Source: Clostridium aceticum
GTDB taxonomy: Bacteria > Bacillota > Clostridia > Peptostreptococcales > Natronincolaceae
Length of the DNA: 64,000 nt
Reading direction: 5' to 3'
Assembly: GCF_001042715.1 (NCBI RefSeq)
Contig: NZ_CP009687.1
Coordinates: forward strand, 2,781,418-2,845,417
The first letter of the stretch is position 1; each line of letters begins with the position of its first letter. The translations under genes were made by a program, and so were the position numbers. Of the stretch, positions 10,118 to 20,039 are shown piece after piece. The notes below the pieces were generated by a model. That model made no database searches and was not told where the DNA came from. It was given only the letters and a program-made list of their open reading frames with translations.

Positions 10118-10364
10118 CTCTCTAATTTTTATAGTAAAAGCAATATTAAATAGAATTATTGATGGGTAACATCAGATAAGATTTCTTATTAACCTTTAAA
10201 TACCTTCTATGCTCCCACCTAGTATAATGAGTGAATATGAACTCATTATGAACTCAATTTATATTTTTGTAGTATACTAAAATACACCCAATTCTTGACA
10301 ATCTACACTTGCTTCACTTCTTACTAAAATTAGTTGTTAAGATCACCTGTTAAAAGTAATTTTT
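10118..10364. other. Intergenic, no gene seen
   Basis: AT-rich stretch upstream of the cardiolipin synthase gene that presumably contains its promoter. I see no convincing paired -35/-10 elements. Confidence 0.3.
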
Positions 10365-10735
10365 TCATGCTTTTATCTCCGCTTTATACCCTAGTCTTCT
10401 AACTGTAACAATCTCAAACTCACTGCAATCAGAAAACTTTTCCCTCAGTCGCTTGATATGAACATCTACTGTACGCTCGTCAGTTTCTGCCTCCATCCCC
10501 CATATTTCGTCCATTAGTGTTGTCTTGTGAATATTTGCTTAGGATAGCTAAGAAACTTAAATAAAAGATAAAACTCTTTTTTAGGCAAAATCATTGTACT
10601 ATCTTTACTATTCACAGTTAAAGTATTATAATCAAGCTCTATTTTACCAACTACTAACCTAGACTCATTAATGATTTGAGATCGACGTAATAAAGCAGCT
10701 ACACGTAAAATCATCTCATCCATATCAATAGATGT
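10365..10735 (-). pseudogene. OmpR-type response regulator remnant
   Basis: The minus strand gives MDEMILRVAALLRRSQI and LPKKEFYLLFKFLSYPKQIF. Then, after a frameshift near 10520, it gives LMDEIWGMEAETDERTVDVH and VTVRRLGYKAEIKA with a stop at 10365. This is the winged-helix DNA-binding domain of a VanR/OmpR-family regulator. The receiver domain is missing. It is clearly related to the intact regulator at 40799-41473. Confidence 0.85.
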
Positions 10736-10924
10736 AGTTCATCAATAGCTTTTCATTCTACTGAATTCATGATAGACCTATTATAGTGACCTAATATGAA
10801 CTGAATATGAACTTCACAGTCTAAACTATATATTTAATATTAAGAAAGAATACCGGCACATGGAAATTAGTAAATGCCAAGAAATTGACGTATAGAAATC
10901 CAACTTCATAGCTGATACAATAAA
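10736..10924. other. Intergenic, no gene seen
   Basis: The sequence between the regulator remnant and the intron-like fragment contains repeated AATATGAACT motifs near 10796-10818 and 10220-10255. No gene is seen. Confidence 0.3.
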
Positions 10925-11062
10925 TCCAGCTGACTTGCCTACACAACGCTTCAACGCTCATATTACTACTTACGCTGGTTGCTGGCTACAAGACTGCTTG
11001 ACCACTATCTTGACTGGACTTTCACCAGTAAGCAATTAAAAGTTTTCAACTGGACGCGCATA
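10925..11062 (-). ncRNA. Group II intron 5' fragment (candidate)
   Basis: The minus strand begins TGCGCGTCCAGTTGAAAAC and continues with ACTGGTGAAAGTCCAGTCAA, GATAGTGGTCAAGCAG and CTTGTAGCCAGCAACCAGCG. These are arranged like the 5' domain I of bacterial group II introns. It abuts rumA remnant copy C directly after the codons HVECVV. No reverse transcriptase is nearby, so it is a dead 5' fragment if the call is right. Confidence 0.45.
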
Positions 11063-11215
11063 GCCTTACCACGCATTCAACATGGGTTGAGCTGATAGAA
11101 TGAATTTCATTCAATGTGTCCGTAGGTGGAAACATATTCATGGCATTTAGGCACTATCGGTATAAGGGAACATATCAATCAGTTATAGTCCTTTTCCAAA
11201 TGTTATAAGCGATGC
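11063..11215 (-). pseudogene. rumA 3'-end remnant (copy C)
   Basis: The core TTCAACATGG lies at 11076-11085. The minus strand reads EIHSISSTHVECVVRLCASS-stop, where the residues after HVECVV come from the adjoining intron-like sequence. Upstream are two separate RumA-like motifs, IDMFPYTD and NMFPPTDT, about 50 bases apart. This suggests more than one recombination at this site. Confidence 0.65.
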
Positions 11216-11416
11216 TTACAGTTCCGATGTTGAGCAGGTTTGTGGAAGCGAGTGCGGCAAACTTGACCTAGGATAGCAGATGTAATAAATATTAAGACAG
11301 TCCAATAGTTTCTTTATAGCAATTTGGTAGTGTAAATAATCTGTGCTTAAGTGAAAATAACAACTCCTTTCTGGCAAGAATTAGTATATAATTCCAAATC
11401 AGAAAGGAGTATTTTT
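11216..11416. other. Intergenic, IS end
   Basis: The sequence just before 11417 (CTCCTTTCTG ... CAGAAAGGAG at 11361-11409) is an inverted repeat, resembling a hairpin at the left end of the IS256-like fragment. The rest shows nothing. Confidence 0.35.
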
Positions 11417-11625
11417 ATGGGTGTATTACCAAAAGAAGTCTTAAGGGAAATGATAGCAGAAGGAAATTTAAAGACAGTAGATGATCTGCATTCTTTCCTG
11501 TAGGATCTTTTTAAAGATGCCCTGCAGGAAGTGTTAGAAGTAGAGCTTGATGTAGAATTAAGCTATGCTAAAGGAGACAGAAAAAAAAGAAACAGATAAC
11601 TGAAGAAATGGTTATGGAGAAAAGT
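11417..11625 (+). pseudogene. IS256-family transposase N-terminal fragment
   Basis: The plus strand reads MGVLPKEVLREMIAEGNLK and TVDDLHSFLQ, a stop, DLFKDALQEVLEVELDVEL, then KGDRKKRN and another stop. This is the start of a mutator-type (IS256) transposase. It is truncated where recombinase-like sequence begins, so the element is dead. It is one of the few plus-strand features here. Confidence 0.8.
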
Positions 11626-12290
11626 TTCTTTGTTAGCTAGTAGTTCGTTTATAGTTTTTATAACTGCTGTCTGCAGTATACAATACTTGGTAAAACATAC
11701 TTGCTACTACAAACTCTCCTTTTACCATTTTTGCCATTTCGAATGTTTGTCCTCCTCACCAGTCCTTCCTGAATCTGCATAAAGAGGTCCCGTGAGATAA
11801 TAGGTTCATGACTATTTTCCACATAATACTGGGGAACGATGCCGTTATTCTTGACTCGCTTTTTAGAAAGGAAATCTACTGTATAGGTCTTTTGCAGGAG
11901 TGCATCTCCGATGTACTTCTCATTCTGCAGTATCTTTTTCAGTGTTTCAGGTCTCCATTTTTCTTTTCCCGCCGCGGTTAGAGTCCCATCTGCCTCTAAC
12001 CCTCTTGCTATATGCAAAAGGCTGGCTCCCTCGAGGTATTCCCTATAAATTCGTTTTACAATCTCTGCACCCTCAGGGTCAATCACCAGTCGCTTATCTT
12101 CATCCTTAGTGTACCCTAAAAACCTGTTGTGGTTGACTTGTACTTCGCCCTGTTGGTAGCGATATTGAATGCCCAGTTTCACATTTTGGCTTAAGGACTG
12201 ACTCTCTTGTTGGGCAAGGGAAGCCATGATGGTAAGTATAATTTCTCCCTTGGAATCCATTGTGTTGATATTTTCTTTCTCAAAGAAGAA
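11620..12290 (-). pseudogene. Large serine recombinase, truncated and internally deleted
   Basis: From about 12290 the minus strand reads [37 protein letters not shown], then a recombinase domain ([39 protein letters not shown]). The catalytic N-terminal part is missing. At the other end the sequence jumps near 11660 to a segment shared with 28045-28090 (AINELL region), so the zinc ribbon is deleted. It is debris of an integrase like the intact one at 54863. Confidence 0.85.
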
Positions 12291-12322
12291 TTAAATTACT
12301 ATTTGCTTCTTCTCTTTTAAAT

Positions 12323-12685
12323 TTAATTTTCACTATAATAATTTTCCAGTTCTATTTGTGCATCATTTGGGATTTCATCCCACTTTACTTCATCATAAGA
12401 TGTTACTTCGTTTTCATTCTTAACATAGAGCATTAAATATGCACCTTGTCGTAATTCTTTACCTGCAGAGAATTCTACATCTATTGGTTTTCCTTTTTTA
12501 TCAAAGGCTTTTTGCTTGTATATATATCTAGTTATTACTTCCTCACTAGTCAACCTATCTTCCATAATTTCTGTAGGTTCTATAACTTCTATATATACAT
12601 TATTTTTTCCAATCCTATTAATATCACAAGCAGTAAATACTCCTACCAACATTAATATAGCTAAAATAACAAATGTCTTTTTCAA
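12323..12685 (-). CDS. yxeA: YxeA-family lipoprotein
   Basis: A 120-residue secreted protein. The N-terminus MKKTFVILAILMLVGVFTAC has a lipobox ending at Cys20, so it is probably membrane-anchored by lipid. The body (RYIYKQKAFDKKGKPIDVEF, GKELRQGAYLMLYVKNENEV, SYDEVKWDEIPNDAQ) matches the YxeA/DUF1093 family. In Bacillus subtilis yxeA is the last gene of the yxdJKLM-yxeA operon, and the same order is found here. Its exact role is unknown. It is possibly an accessory to the peptide-responsive transporter. Confidence 0.8.
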   Translation of the reverse strand: MKKTFVILAILMLVGVFTACDINRIGKNNVYIEVIEPTEIMEDRLTSEEVITRYIYKQKAFDKKGKPIDVEFSAGKELRQGAYLMLYVKNENEVTSYDEVKWDEIPNDAQIELENYYSEN

Positions 12686-12830
12686 ACTTATTCTCCTCCT
12701 CTATAATAAATTGATAAAATCCATTAAATCAACAACTCCACGTATTGTAAATAATTCAAGCCCCATCACTTTCTTGTCTTTAATTATTTATTTGATGCTG
12801 AGTAAAACCAATTTCTTAAAACTTTGTTTA

Positions 12831-14774
12831 TCACAGAGACATTTTAATAACTCTCTTATAATAAACCACAGATAGAATGCAAAAAACTGAGTACAGTGCT
12901 GCATACAATCCCATGACAATGATCATCGGCGTCCATAGCTCGGTACCGAAAAAGAACCAGCCTGATTTGACGGCAAAGTAGCTGTGCAAAAGGCCAAGTA
13001 TAAGAGGGATACCGAAATTGAATAGCTGCTTTCTTAGTATTCCTTGCAGAAGATCTTTTTGAGTGAAACCTAGCTTTCGCAGTATCTTGTAATTTAGTTG
13101 TTCTTCGTCCCCTTCTTCCACTTGTTTAAAATAAAGGATACAGCCTGATGTGATCAAGAAGGCGAGACCAAGGAAGCCAACACTGAACATGGTAAAGCCC
13201 ATATCGATTTTTTGCTCCCGATCCACTGAGTATTGAGAGCTATTACCGAGATCTTGACTGAATGGCATATTGTTAAAAAGTTTATCAGCTGCTTTCACTG
13301 TTCCTCTATCATCTAATGTATAGCCAATATAAATAGATGACTCTAGTTGAATTTCTGGGTTCATGTCATTAGAGAGGGTTGCAAATGTGGTTTCATCCAC
13401 AATAGCTGTAGGCAATCCTCCAGTAAAATATAGAGGTAGCACATTATCTTTTAATAATCCTAAATACTCTTTACTAAAGGCTGTCGTTAATCCGTGAAGG
13501 GTGATTGTTCCTGACCCTTGCAAGTTTAGTAGTGTCTGCATCGCATCATTAAATCCAGAGAATACCGTCTCGTCTTCACTTACATCAATGTCTTCAACAT
13601 GACGGTCACTAATCACTGACATTCTCATTTTGCCTCCGTCAATCTGCAAGTTTTCTATATTACTGCCCATAATCTCTTGGATATCAACTTCCACTTGAAG
13701 CACATCAATCTTTTGTTCATTGTAGGCAATCCCATTTTTCCTTAACACTTCACCGAAGGCCTCGGCATTCTTTGTTGTTACAAATGCAAAATCAGTTGGT
13801 GCAATACTCTTAGCATTTTTTTCAACTGAATAGTAGGAGATATAGTTTAAGGATAGCAGACCAATTGCAAGTGCTGATACGGTGGTGATAATTGTAAGCA
13901 ACATGGCATTTGATTTCATGCGGAACATTATGGAGGATAGTGACATCACTTCATTAATGTTTAAATATCCATCTTTATTTTTTCTAATCATGTTGGCAAT
14001 AAAGCGTACAGAACCTTTGTAGAAAAAATAAGTCCCAATAATTACTGACGTTAAAATAAAGATCATGACAGAGAATAGGTTGTTCATCGGAACAAAATCC
14101 CCATCAAAAAGCCTCGCCGATACATAATAACCAGTGGAAATTAATACCAGTCCAAGAATCCCTATCAAGATTTCTACGATAGAAATCTTTTTCACTCTAC
14201 TTTCTGTTTTACTCTGCAGATGAAATAGAGACAAAATGCTTTGGTGTTTAATAAATACATAATTCATCAGCATAATCAAAAAATAGATACCACCGAATAC
14301 CTGCAATGTTTGGATGAAAGCTTGGCCAGAAAAATACAGAGAGGCAATGGCATCCATGTCCGTTACTTTGAATAATACCATGGCTACTAATTTTGAAACA
14401 GCAAAACCAATAAAGGTTCCGATTAATAGTGAGCCAAAATAAAGTAGTAGATTTTCAGCACTTAGGATCATGAAAATACGGTTTTTAGTCATTCCTATCA
14501 GCTGAAATAAACCAATCTCTTTACTGCGTCTTTTGATAAATAAATTATTTGCATATAACAGAAATACTGACACAATCATAATAAGGACTACAGATATAGA
14601 TCTGATTGCTGCTAAGCCTCTAATTGATCCAGCTGCTTGATCCATTGAAGGATTATATTGCAAGGTCACGAAGGAAAAGTAGAGGGCAGTACTAAAAATA
14701 AGTGCAAACACATATAAATAATAGCTCTTTAAGTTCTTTTGAAGACTACGGATAATAAGCTGATTAATGCTCAT
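12831..14774 (-). CDS. BceB/YxdM-type ABC permease
   Basis: A 647-residue FtsX-family permease. It has ten predicted membrane helices and one large extracellular domain between helices 7 and 8 (about residues 310-520), the hallmark of Bce-type transporters that sense and detoxify antimicrobial peptides. The first four helices are at about 17-37, 58-78, 105-130 and 150-170. The gene overlaps the end of the ATPase gene by 11 bases, indicating translational coupling. It is expected to form a sensory complex with the kinase at 15628. Confidence 0.9.
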   Translation of the reverse strand: MSINQLIIRSLQKNLKSYYLYVFALIFSTALYFSFVTLQYNPSMDQAAGSIRGLAAIRSISVVLIMIVSVFLLYANNLFIKRRSKEIGLFQLIGMTKNRIFMILSAENLLLYFGSLLIGTFIGFAVSKLVAMVLFKVTDMDAIASLYFSGQAFIQTLQVFGGIYFLIMLMNYVFIKHQSILSLFHLQSKTESRVKKISIVEILIGILGLVLISTGYYVSARLFDGDFVPMNNLFSVMIFILTSVIIGTYFFYKGSVRFIANMIRKNKDGYLNINEVMSLSSIMFRMKSNAMLLTIITTVSALAIGLLSLNYISYYSVEKNAKSIAPTDFAFVTTKNAEAFGEVLRKNGIAYNEQKIDVLQVEVDIQEIMGSNIENLQIDGGKMRMSVISDRHVEDIDVSEDETVFSGFNDAMQTLLNLQGSGTITLHGLTTAFSKEYLGLLKDNVLPLYFTGGLPTAIVDETTFATLSNDMNPEIQLESSIYIGYTLDDRGTVKAADKLFNNMPFSQDLGNSSQYSVDREQKIDMGFTMFSVGFLGLAFLITSGCILYFKQVEEGDEEQLNYKILRKLGFTQKDLLQGILRKQLFNFGIPLILGLLHSYFAVKSGWFFFGTELWTPMIIVMGLYAALYSVFCILSVVYYKRVIKMSL

Positions 14775-15525
14775 AGTGCACCCCTCCCAGTACCCCTTGT
14801 GTCTTCATAATATCCTTTAGAAATGTGTTGCGGCTTTCTTCGCCTTTGTTCAATTGGGTATAGATTTGACCATCTTTAAGAAAAATAACACGACTGCTGT
14901 AGCTTGCTGCAACAGGGTCGTGAGTAACCATCACTATGGTTGCTTTACGCTTTTCATTTAAATTGGTTAATTTACCCAATAAATCAGACGCTGCTTTTGA
15001 ATCAAGAGCACCCGTTGGCTCATCAGCAAATATGATACTTGGCTCGTGAATGAAAGCTCTCGCCGCAGATGTCCTTTGTTTTTGACCACCTGATATTTCA
15101 TTGGGATATTTATCTGCTATCTCTTCAATTCCAAGATCTGCTGCCACCATTTGAAATTTCTCTAATGCTTCTTTTTTGGCAGTATTTGTGATAGAGAGGG
15201 GTAATAAGGTGTTTTCTTTTACTGTTAACGTATCAAGTAAATTATAGTCTTGAAAGATAAATCCTAAATGATGCTTTCTAAACTCCGCCAGCTTCTTTTC
15301 TTTGCTTTTAGTTAGTTCCTCACCTTGGATCTTTAAGGAACCATGGCTTAGTCGGTCAATCGTTGATAACACATTTAGAAGAGTTGTTTTCCCCGATCCT
15401 GACGCACCCATGATCGTAACAAATTCCCCCTTTTCAATACTAATATCAATCCCTTTTAAGACCTCTTGTCTCGTGAATTTATTTCCATAGCTTTTATGGA
15501 TTTTTTTAGCTTCAAGTATATTCAT
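14764..15525 (-). CDS. BceA/YxdL-type ABC ATPase
   Basis: A 253-residue ATP-binding subunit of the MacB/BceA type. Walker A is GASGSGKTT, the signature motif is [15 protein letters not shown], Walker B is [12 protein letters not shown], and the H-loop is MVTHDP. It partners the permease that overlaps its 3' end. The start is the ATG at 15525 after GGGAGG. A perfect dyad and a TATAAT box sit upstream (see 15590-15631), so this operon can be induced separately from its two-component system. Confidence 0.93.
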   Translation of the reverse strand: MNILEAKKIHKSYGNKFTRQEVLKGIDISIEKGEFVTIMGASGSGKTTLLNVLSTIDRLSHGSLKIQGEELTKSKEKKLAEFRKHHLGFIFQDYNLLDTLTVKENTLLPLSITNTAKKEALEKFQMVAADLGIEEIADKYPNEISGGQKQRTSAARAFIHEPSIIFADEPTGALDSKAASDLLGKLTNLNEKRKATIVMVTHDPVAASYSSRVIFLKDGQIYTQLNKGEESRNTFLKDIMKTQGVLGGVHYEH

Positions 15526-15589
15526 AGAGAAGTTCCTCCCTTTATTGATATATCCTTATTATATCTATTCTTGTCTATGAAGTCCTTTC

Positions 15590-15631
15590 ATTATACTAAC
15601 AAAAAAGCAAAGCGAGTGACATTTTTGTCAC
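15590..15631 (-). promoter_or_regulatory. Bce-type response regulator operator and promoter
   Basis: GTGACATTTTTGTCAC at 15616-15631 is a perfect 16-base palindrome of the TNACA-N4-TGTNA type bound by BceR-like regulators. TATAAT follows on the minus strand at 15595-15590, with only a weak -35 that overlaps the dyad. It faces the ATPase gene and overlaps the 3' end of the kinase gene. Confidence 0.65.
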
Positions 15632-16635
15632 ACGCCTTGAATCTGAAGAAATCGATTCTCTTTTGAGAAGGTGAGGGTCACGGTTGTCCCTCTTCCAAGA
15701 GTTGACTGAATGGAAATGCGAATACCAAGTGGGATGGCAGCCTTTTTTGCTAAGTATAATCCCATGCCTGTAGCATGTTGGTCCTGATGCTTGCTTGTAG
15801 ACGTAAATCCTTTATCGAAGACTCTTGGCACATCACGGGGGTCTATTCCGCGGCCGTTATCTTCTAGGGTTAGGATCGTTTGTCCCATTTGATTAGCCGA
15901 TTGTATCGTAATTTCAGAACCTTCTTCGCTATATTTTACGGCATTTGTTAAAAGCTGCCGAAGGATAAAAGACAGCCATTTTGCATCAGTGAGGACATGT
16001 GTTGAGACTAATTCTACATCAAAACCAATTTTCTTTTTTAAACACCAAGACCGTAACATATGAATCTCACTATAAAGAAGTGACTCTAGCTCTACCTTTT
16101 CAATGAACAAATCATTTTCAATGAAAGGTATACGCTTTTGATGCAGCTGTTGATCAAGCAAATAGTGGATTCTTAACCATTCATGCATGAGATCAGATTT
16201 CAATTGATGATCTTCCGAACGATCAATGATTAATTTCAGTGCTGTTAATGGTGTTTTCACTTCATGAATCCAAGAAAGTAGATCGTCCTTCTCTTGTTCA
16301 AGGAGAAGCCGACTGGTAGAGGCATCTTTTTCTAACTGTTCTATTGAAGAGGTAATCTGCTTATGAATGAACGATTCAAATGAACTGCTTGGTTCAGGAA
16401 GACTTGTAATATCAGTGGTTGAATCTCTTAAGCTCAACTCTTTATAAAATGATGTCTCTTTGAAATAACGAATAACGACAAACAGAAAAGAAATAACCAA
16501 GGATAGAAATACATAATAGAAAATAGAGTTAATGGAAAGAGCGGGATCTAGGTATGCGAGTATTAAAGCAAGTAGCGGTAAAAGTACAATCAAGATAATC
16601 CAGCTGATTCTCTCCAGCAAGAATTTCTTAATCAT
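15628..16635 (-). CDS. BceS/YxdK-type intramembrane-sensing histidine kinase
   Basis: A 335-residue sensor kinase. Two membrane helices (about 12-29 and 36-57) are separated by only a few residues, as in BceS-type kinases, which have no extracellular sensor and read the state of the partner ABC transporter. The phosphoacceptor box is LLSWIHEVKTPLTALKL. ATPase boxes include LLTNAVKYS, DNGRGI and GMGLYLAKK. It overlaps the regulator gene by four bases. The neighbouring BceAB-like transporter supports a peptide-sensing role. Confidence 0.9.
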   Translation of the reverse strand: MIKKFLLERISWIILIVLLPLLALILAYLDPALSINSIFYYVFLSLVISFLFVVIRYFKETSFYKELSLRDSTTDITSLPEPSSSFESFIHKQITSSIEQLEKDASTSRLLLEQEKDDLLSWIHEVKTPLTALKLIIDRSEDHQLKSDLMHEWLRIHYLLDQQLHQKRIPFIENDLFIEKVELESLLYSEIHMLRSWCLKKKIGFDVELVSTHVLTDAKWLSFILRQLLTNAVKYSEEGSEITIQSANQMGQTILTLEDNGRGIDPRDVPRVFDKGFTSTSKHQDQHATGMGLYLAKKAAIPLGIRISIQSTLGRGTTVTLTFSKENRFLQIQGV

Positions 16636-17330
16636 TTTTCCACCTGCTCTATAGCAATGTATCCTTGTCCCACCTTTGTTTCTATTCCATTTTCTAGTCC
16701 AATTTCAGCTAATTTTTTACGCAGCCTATTTACATTCACTGTTAAGGTATTATCACTTATAAATCGCTGATCATCCCACAGCAGGTTCATTAAATATTCT
16801 CGGCTGACAACCTTATTTTTACATTCAATGAGTATCTTCAAGATAAATATTTCAGTTTTAGTAAGCTCTATCATTCCCTTTTCATTTGATACACGATTTC
16901 TCTCCAGGTCAACCGTTGCACCCATCCATACCTTCAGGTCTGAAGTGGTGGTACTGTAGTTATATACACGACGCAAAATGGCTTGTATTTTTGCAATTAG
17001 CACTTCAAAGTGAAAGGGCTTTTGAATGAAATCATCTGCACCTAAATTCATCGACATCACCATATCTGTAGGGTGATCCCGTGAAGATAAGAAGACGATC
17101 GGAACATTGGAATACTCACGGATCATGCGGCACCAATGAAAACCATCATATTTAGGAAGTTGGATATCGATAATCACTAAATCTGGTTGGATTTCAGCAA
17201 AGCTCTCCATGACACGTTGAAAGTTTTCAACCCCATGCACTTCATATCCCCAGTCTATAAAGCGATCTTTTATCTCTTTAAATAGAGTAGTATCGTCTTC
17301 AATTAATAATATCTTCAATAACATAATCAC
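16632..17330 (-). CDS. BceR/YxdJ-type response regulator
   Basis: A 232-residue OmpR-family regulator. The receiver has the acidic pair EDD near the N-terminus, phosphoacceptor Asp in LVIIDIQLPKYDG, and the conserved Lys in QKPFHF. The C-terminal winged helix has TKTEIFILKILIE and DNTLTVNVNRLRKKL. The better start is the ATG at 17324, placed after GTAGGTG. It should bind the dyad at 15616-15631 and activate the ATPase-permease-yxeA operon. Confidence 0.9.
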   Translation of the reverse strand: MIMLLKILLIEDDTTLFKEIKDRFIDWGYEVHGVENFQRVMESFAEIQPDLVIIDIQLPKYDGFHWCRMIREYSNVPIVFLSSRDHPTDMVMSMNLGADDFIQKPFHFEVLIAKIQAILRRVYNYSTTTSDLKVWMGATVDLERNRVSNEKGMIELTKTEIFILKILIECKNKVVSREYLMNLLWDDQRFISDNTLTVNVNRLRKKLAEIGLENGIETKVGQGYIAIEQVEK

Positions 17331-17382
17331 CTACACTTTCATCTTAATAAACAATTACCTTATTTCAGTAAATTAGTATTTT

Positions 17383-18432
17383 AACCTGTTGTGCTAGTAA
17401 AAGTTACAAATAGAAAAACTTCAATGAATTATGTTAACTTATCTTTGATAACAACCACGAAATCAAGATAGGAGGATAACATATGCTGGAGCTTACTAAG
17501 AAATATTCTATCAAAAAAATTGCTGATTTAAAAGACTTCATTACTGTCACCTATGTCTTAATTGACAATATTTACAAAGAAATTACTCCAACACATATTA
17601 AAAAACGCAGAAATATCAACGAGTCTATCCTAAGTGATAGTCAAATAATTACCCTCAGTATTGTTGGGGAACTACTCACTATTGACTCAGAAAAAGCATG
17701 GTTAGGATTCTGTAAGAAGAACCTAAAGGATTTATTTCCAAGGTTTAGCCATAGAACTCGCTTTAATAGAACCCGTAGAGCACTACATTCGGTAATTGAT
17801 GCAATTCGTAAGGAACTAACTTCCATGTTAGGATTTCGGGATAAATCCTTTAGGATCGTAGATAGCATTCCTATTCCCGTGTGTAAGTTTGGTAGAGCAC
17901 GCTTTCATAAATCTTTTAAAGTTGACTCAGCTTATGGGTATTGTGCTTCTAAAAAAGAAACCTACTATGGATTTAAACTACATGCTATCACTACGATAGA
18001 AGGATTTATCACTAACTTTATCCTTACACCAGTAAGCATCTGCCCTCGCAACTACAATCAGAAAAGGGAATTCAACTAATATTTATGAAAAGGAATAACT
18101 GTAAATATCCCTATCCTAAATGGCTTCGTCAACATATTTTTAAACTTAGAAGGCGAATTGAGACTACCTTTTCACAATTGACGGAACAGCTAAATATCAA
18201 TAAAGTCTTAGCAAAATCTCCATGGGGACTTATGACAAGGCTTAGAACAAAGATCTTATCCCATAATCTCTGTTATTATATCAATATGCTGTTAGGCAAG
18301 GACATTAACCTAGGACACATTAAAGAACTAATATTTGGATAATATATCCAATGTTTGTTCATAAGAGAAATTTTTTTTGTAAAAATAAATTGGTAAATTT
18401 ATCTTACTGTAGATTTACTAGCACATGAAGTT
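17383..18432 (+). mobile_element. IS982-family insertion sequence, defective
   Basis: The ends carry the inverted match TGTGCTAGTAAA (left at about 17390-17401; right as its complement at about 18413-18425). The transposase between them is disrupted. The copy sits between the Bce-like module and a tyrosine recombinase pseudogene, which it appears to have truncated. Confidence 0.75.
17483..18342 (+). pseudogene. IS982 transposase with internal deletion
   Basis: The first part (17483-18079) reads MLELTKKYSIKKIADLKDF, VDSIPIPVCKFGRARFHKSF and TYYGFKLHAITTIEGFITNF, typical of the IS982 DDE domain. After TPVS the frame changes, and roughly 50-60 residues holding the next catalytic Asp are missing. 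The second part (18085-18342) reads RNNCKYPYPKWLRQHIF and RRRIETTFSQLTEQLNI, including the catalytic Glu. The copy should be inactive. Confidence 0.85.
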
Positions 18433-18756
18433 ACTTTAAGATGAGGTGCTCTGTTTTCATCCCAGTCTTTATTCAGAACTGCTACAAATAGAAATTTTAC
18501 TGCAGTACGATGTACATTAATTGTTTGAGGATTTAGTTTTAATATCATTTTTAATTATTTATTGTAGAAGCTCCAAATTGCTGGCTATCTTTTAAGTAGG
18601 AAAGAAAATTCCGGACATCTGTATGGTCATCATCCAATTTGCCGCAATACTTACAAAGGCTAACAAGTGCATGAATAAATTTGTTTTGAGTATTTACTCA
18701 TAATCCCTTTTTTCCATATCCATTCTTAGAATTTCTTTTGTGTTTTCATAGCTCAT
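18425..18756 (-). pseudogene. Tyrosine recombinase N-terminal remnant
   Basis: Starting at 18756 the minus strand reads MSYENTKEILRMDMEKRDYE and a stop. In another frame it continues QNKFIHALVSLCKYCGKLDD and VRNFLSYLKDSQQFGASTIN, then TINVHRTAVKFLFVAVLNKD and WDENRAPHLKV. This is the core-binding domain of a phage-type integrase. The catalytic domain is absent, cut off by the IS982 copy. Confidence 0.7.
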
Positions 18757-18954
18757 TTTAACATCTCCCGTAAAATATATTTGCTTTTGCATTGATATAT
18801 TTTAGCATAGGAGTATAAGAATAGAGCTTCTTAATCTGTGGCAATCAATAATTTCAGATTAGGAGCAGAAATTTGAATTGAGAAGCCACTAAGACAGCAG
18901 TTTAGTACAAATCCTTAGATACGCGTAAAAGTTAGACCCCCCCTAAGCAAAATT
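18757..18954. other. Intergenic, no gene seen
   Basis: The stretch upstream of the integrase remnant contains a C-rich tract at 18937-18943. Nothing else is recognisable. Confidence 0.3.
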
Positions 18955-19110
18955 CCCTCAAAACCGTAGTCTGAGGGAACATAAAATACACTTCAATTTT
19001 ATCGAAATTTCTCTAAGCCTTTGATTTCAAGCTATTGGCGCTCTATCAAGACACAACATTCAACATGGTTTTTGGTAGTAGGATGATAATATTTCGCAGA
19101 ACAAGAGGAG
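18955..19110 (-). pseudogene. rumA 3'-end remnant (copy D) with terminator
   Basis: The core TTCAACATGG lies at 19059-19068, and the minus strand reads KNHVECCVLIERQ-stop. The rumA-type terminator hairpin CCCTCA ... TGAGGG is at 18955-18977. Upstream of HVE is the tract ATATTATCATCCTA shared with copies A, F and I. Confidence 0.7.
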
Positions 19111-19202
19111 TCTTCCCCCTATAACTCTCCTTTTTAACTCTTAGTACTGCATCCTAATCTCTCTTTAATAATCTTAAAGTTAATCAAAATTCTCATTTGC
19201 GT

Positions 19203-19952
19203 TTACTTATGTTGCTTTAGTGCATTCATTTCTGCTACTGTATAGAAGTAGTAGCTAAGTCCGGTTTGTTGACTTTCTAGCATATCTCTGTGAAAGTCAT
19301 CCTCAATAAAAAACCGGGCTGTCTCAACAAGTTCTTTAACATCAGTAGGCATATCATGAGAATTCAAGAACTCTATATGTCTTTCTAGTTCTTTTTTTAG
19401 TCTCTCGTCATTTGGTCTCCATCCATTTTTCAAAGCATTAGCTAGAAAGCTCATAAACCTTTCGGATTCTATTGCCATTTCATTTAGTTCATTTACATCA
19501 ATTGAATCTGTATCCATCTCAAATTCATACGCTTCACTTAAATATTCTTTTTGCTCAGCAATTACCTCTTTCCATTCCTCTTTATTCAGTCCTTTAAACA
19601 TTTTTGATTGCTCCATATTTTCTCCCTTCTCAGCACAAATGATTGATTCTTCAATTGTCTTTAATATCCCATCCATTCTTTCACTCCGTTCACTTAGAAG
19701 CTTGTATTGCCGTTTTAAGGTCTCAATTCTATTTGATTCATTATCCATTGCCGTTTTTATGTCCTTCAATGAAAAATCTAATTCTCTATAAAACAATATT
19801 TGCTGTAATCTTTCTAATTCTTTTATTCCATAAATTCTATACCCACCCTCTGTTACTTTAAGTGGTTGCAACAGACCTACCTTTTGATAATGATGCAACG
19901 TCTTCACAGTAGTCCCTGTTAATCGGGCAACCTCTTTAACTGTATACTCCAT
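19203..19952 (-). CDS. MerR-family regulator, TipAL-like
   Basis: A 249-residue activator. Residues 1-70 are a MerR winged helix (YTVKEVARLTGTTVKTLHHY, GGYRIYGIKELERLQQILFY), followed by a dimerisation coiled coil (about 75-120). From about 125 comes a TipAS-like drug-binding domain (MFKGLNKEEWKEVIAEQKEY, FIEDDFHRDMLESQQTGLSY). TipA-class proteins bind drugs directly and activate promoters with a stretched spacer. Such a promoter stands before the ABC exporter upstream (21954-21984). The gene is the last of that cluster on the same strand. Confidence 0.88.
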   Translation of the reverse strand: MEYTVKEVARLTGTTVKTLHHYQKVGLLQPLKVTEGGYRIYGIKELERLQQILFYRELDFSLKDIKTAMDNESNRIETLKRQYKLLSERSERMDGILKTIEESIICAEKGENMEQSKMFKGLNKEEWKEVIAEQKEYLSEAYEFEMDTDSIDVNELNEMAIESERFMSFLANALKNGWRPNDERLKKELERHIEFLNSHDMPTDVKELVETARFFIEDDFHRDMLESQQTGLSYYFYTVAEMNALKQHK

Positions 19953-20039
19953 AAATACTTAACCCCTTTCATGTTTTATCCTAAGTTAGAATCAATAGCT
20001 TATTTAACCGCCTTAGTTGAAAACTAAATATTAATATTA

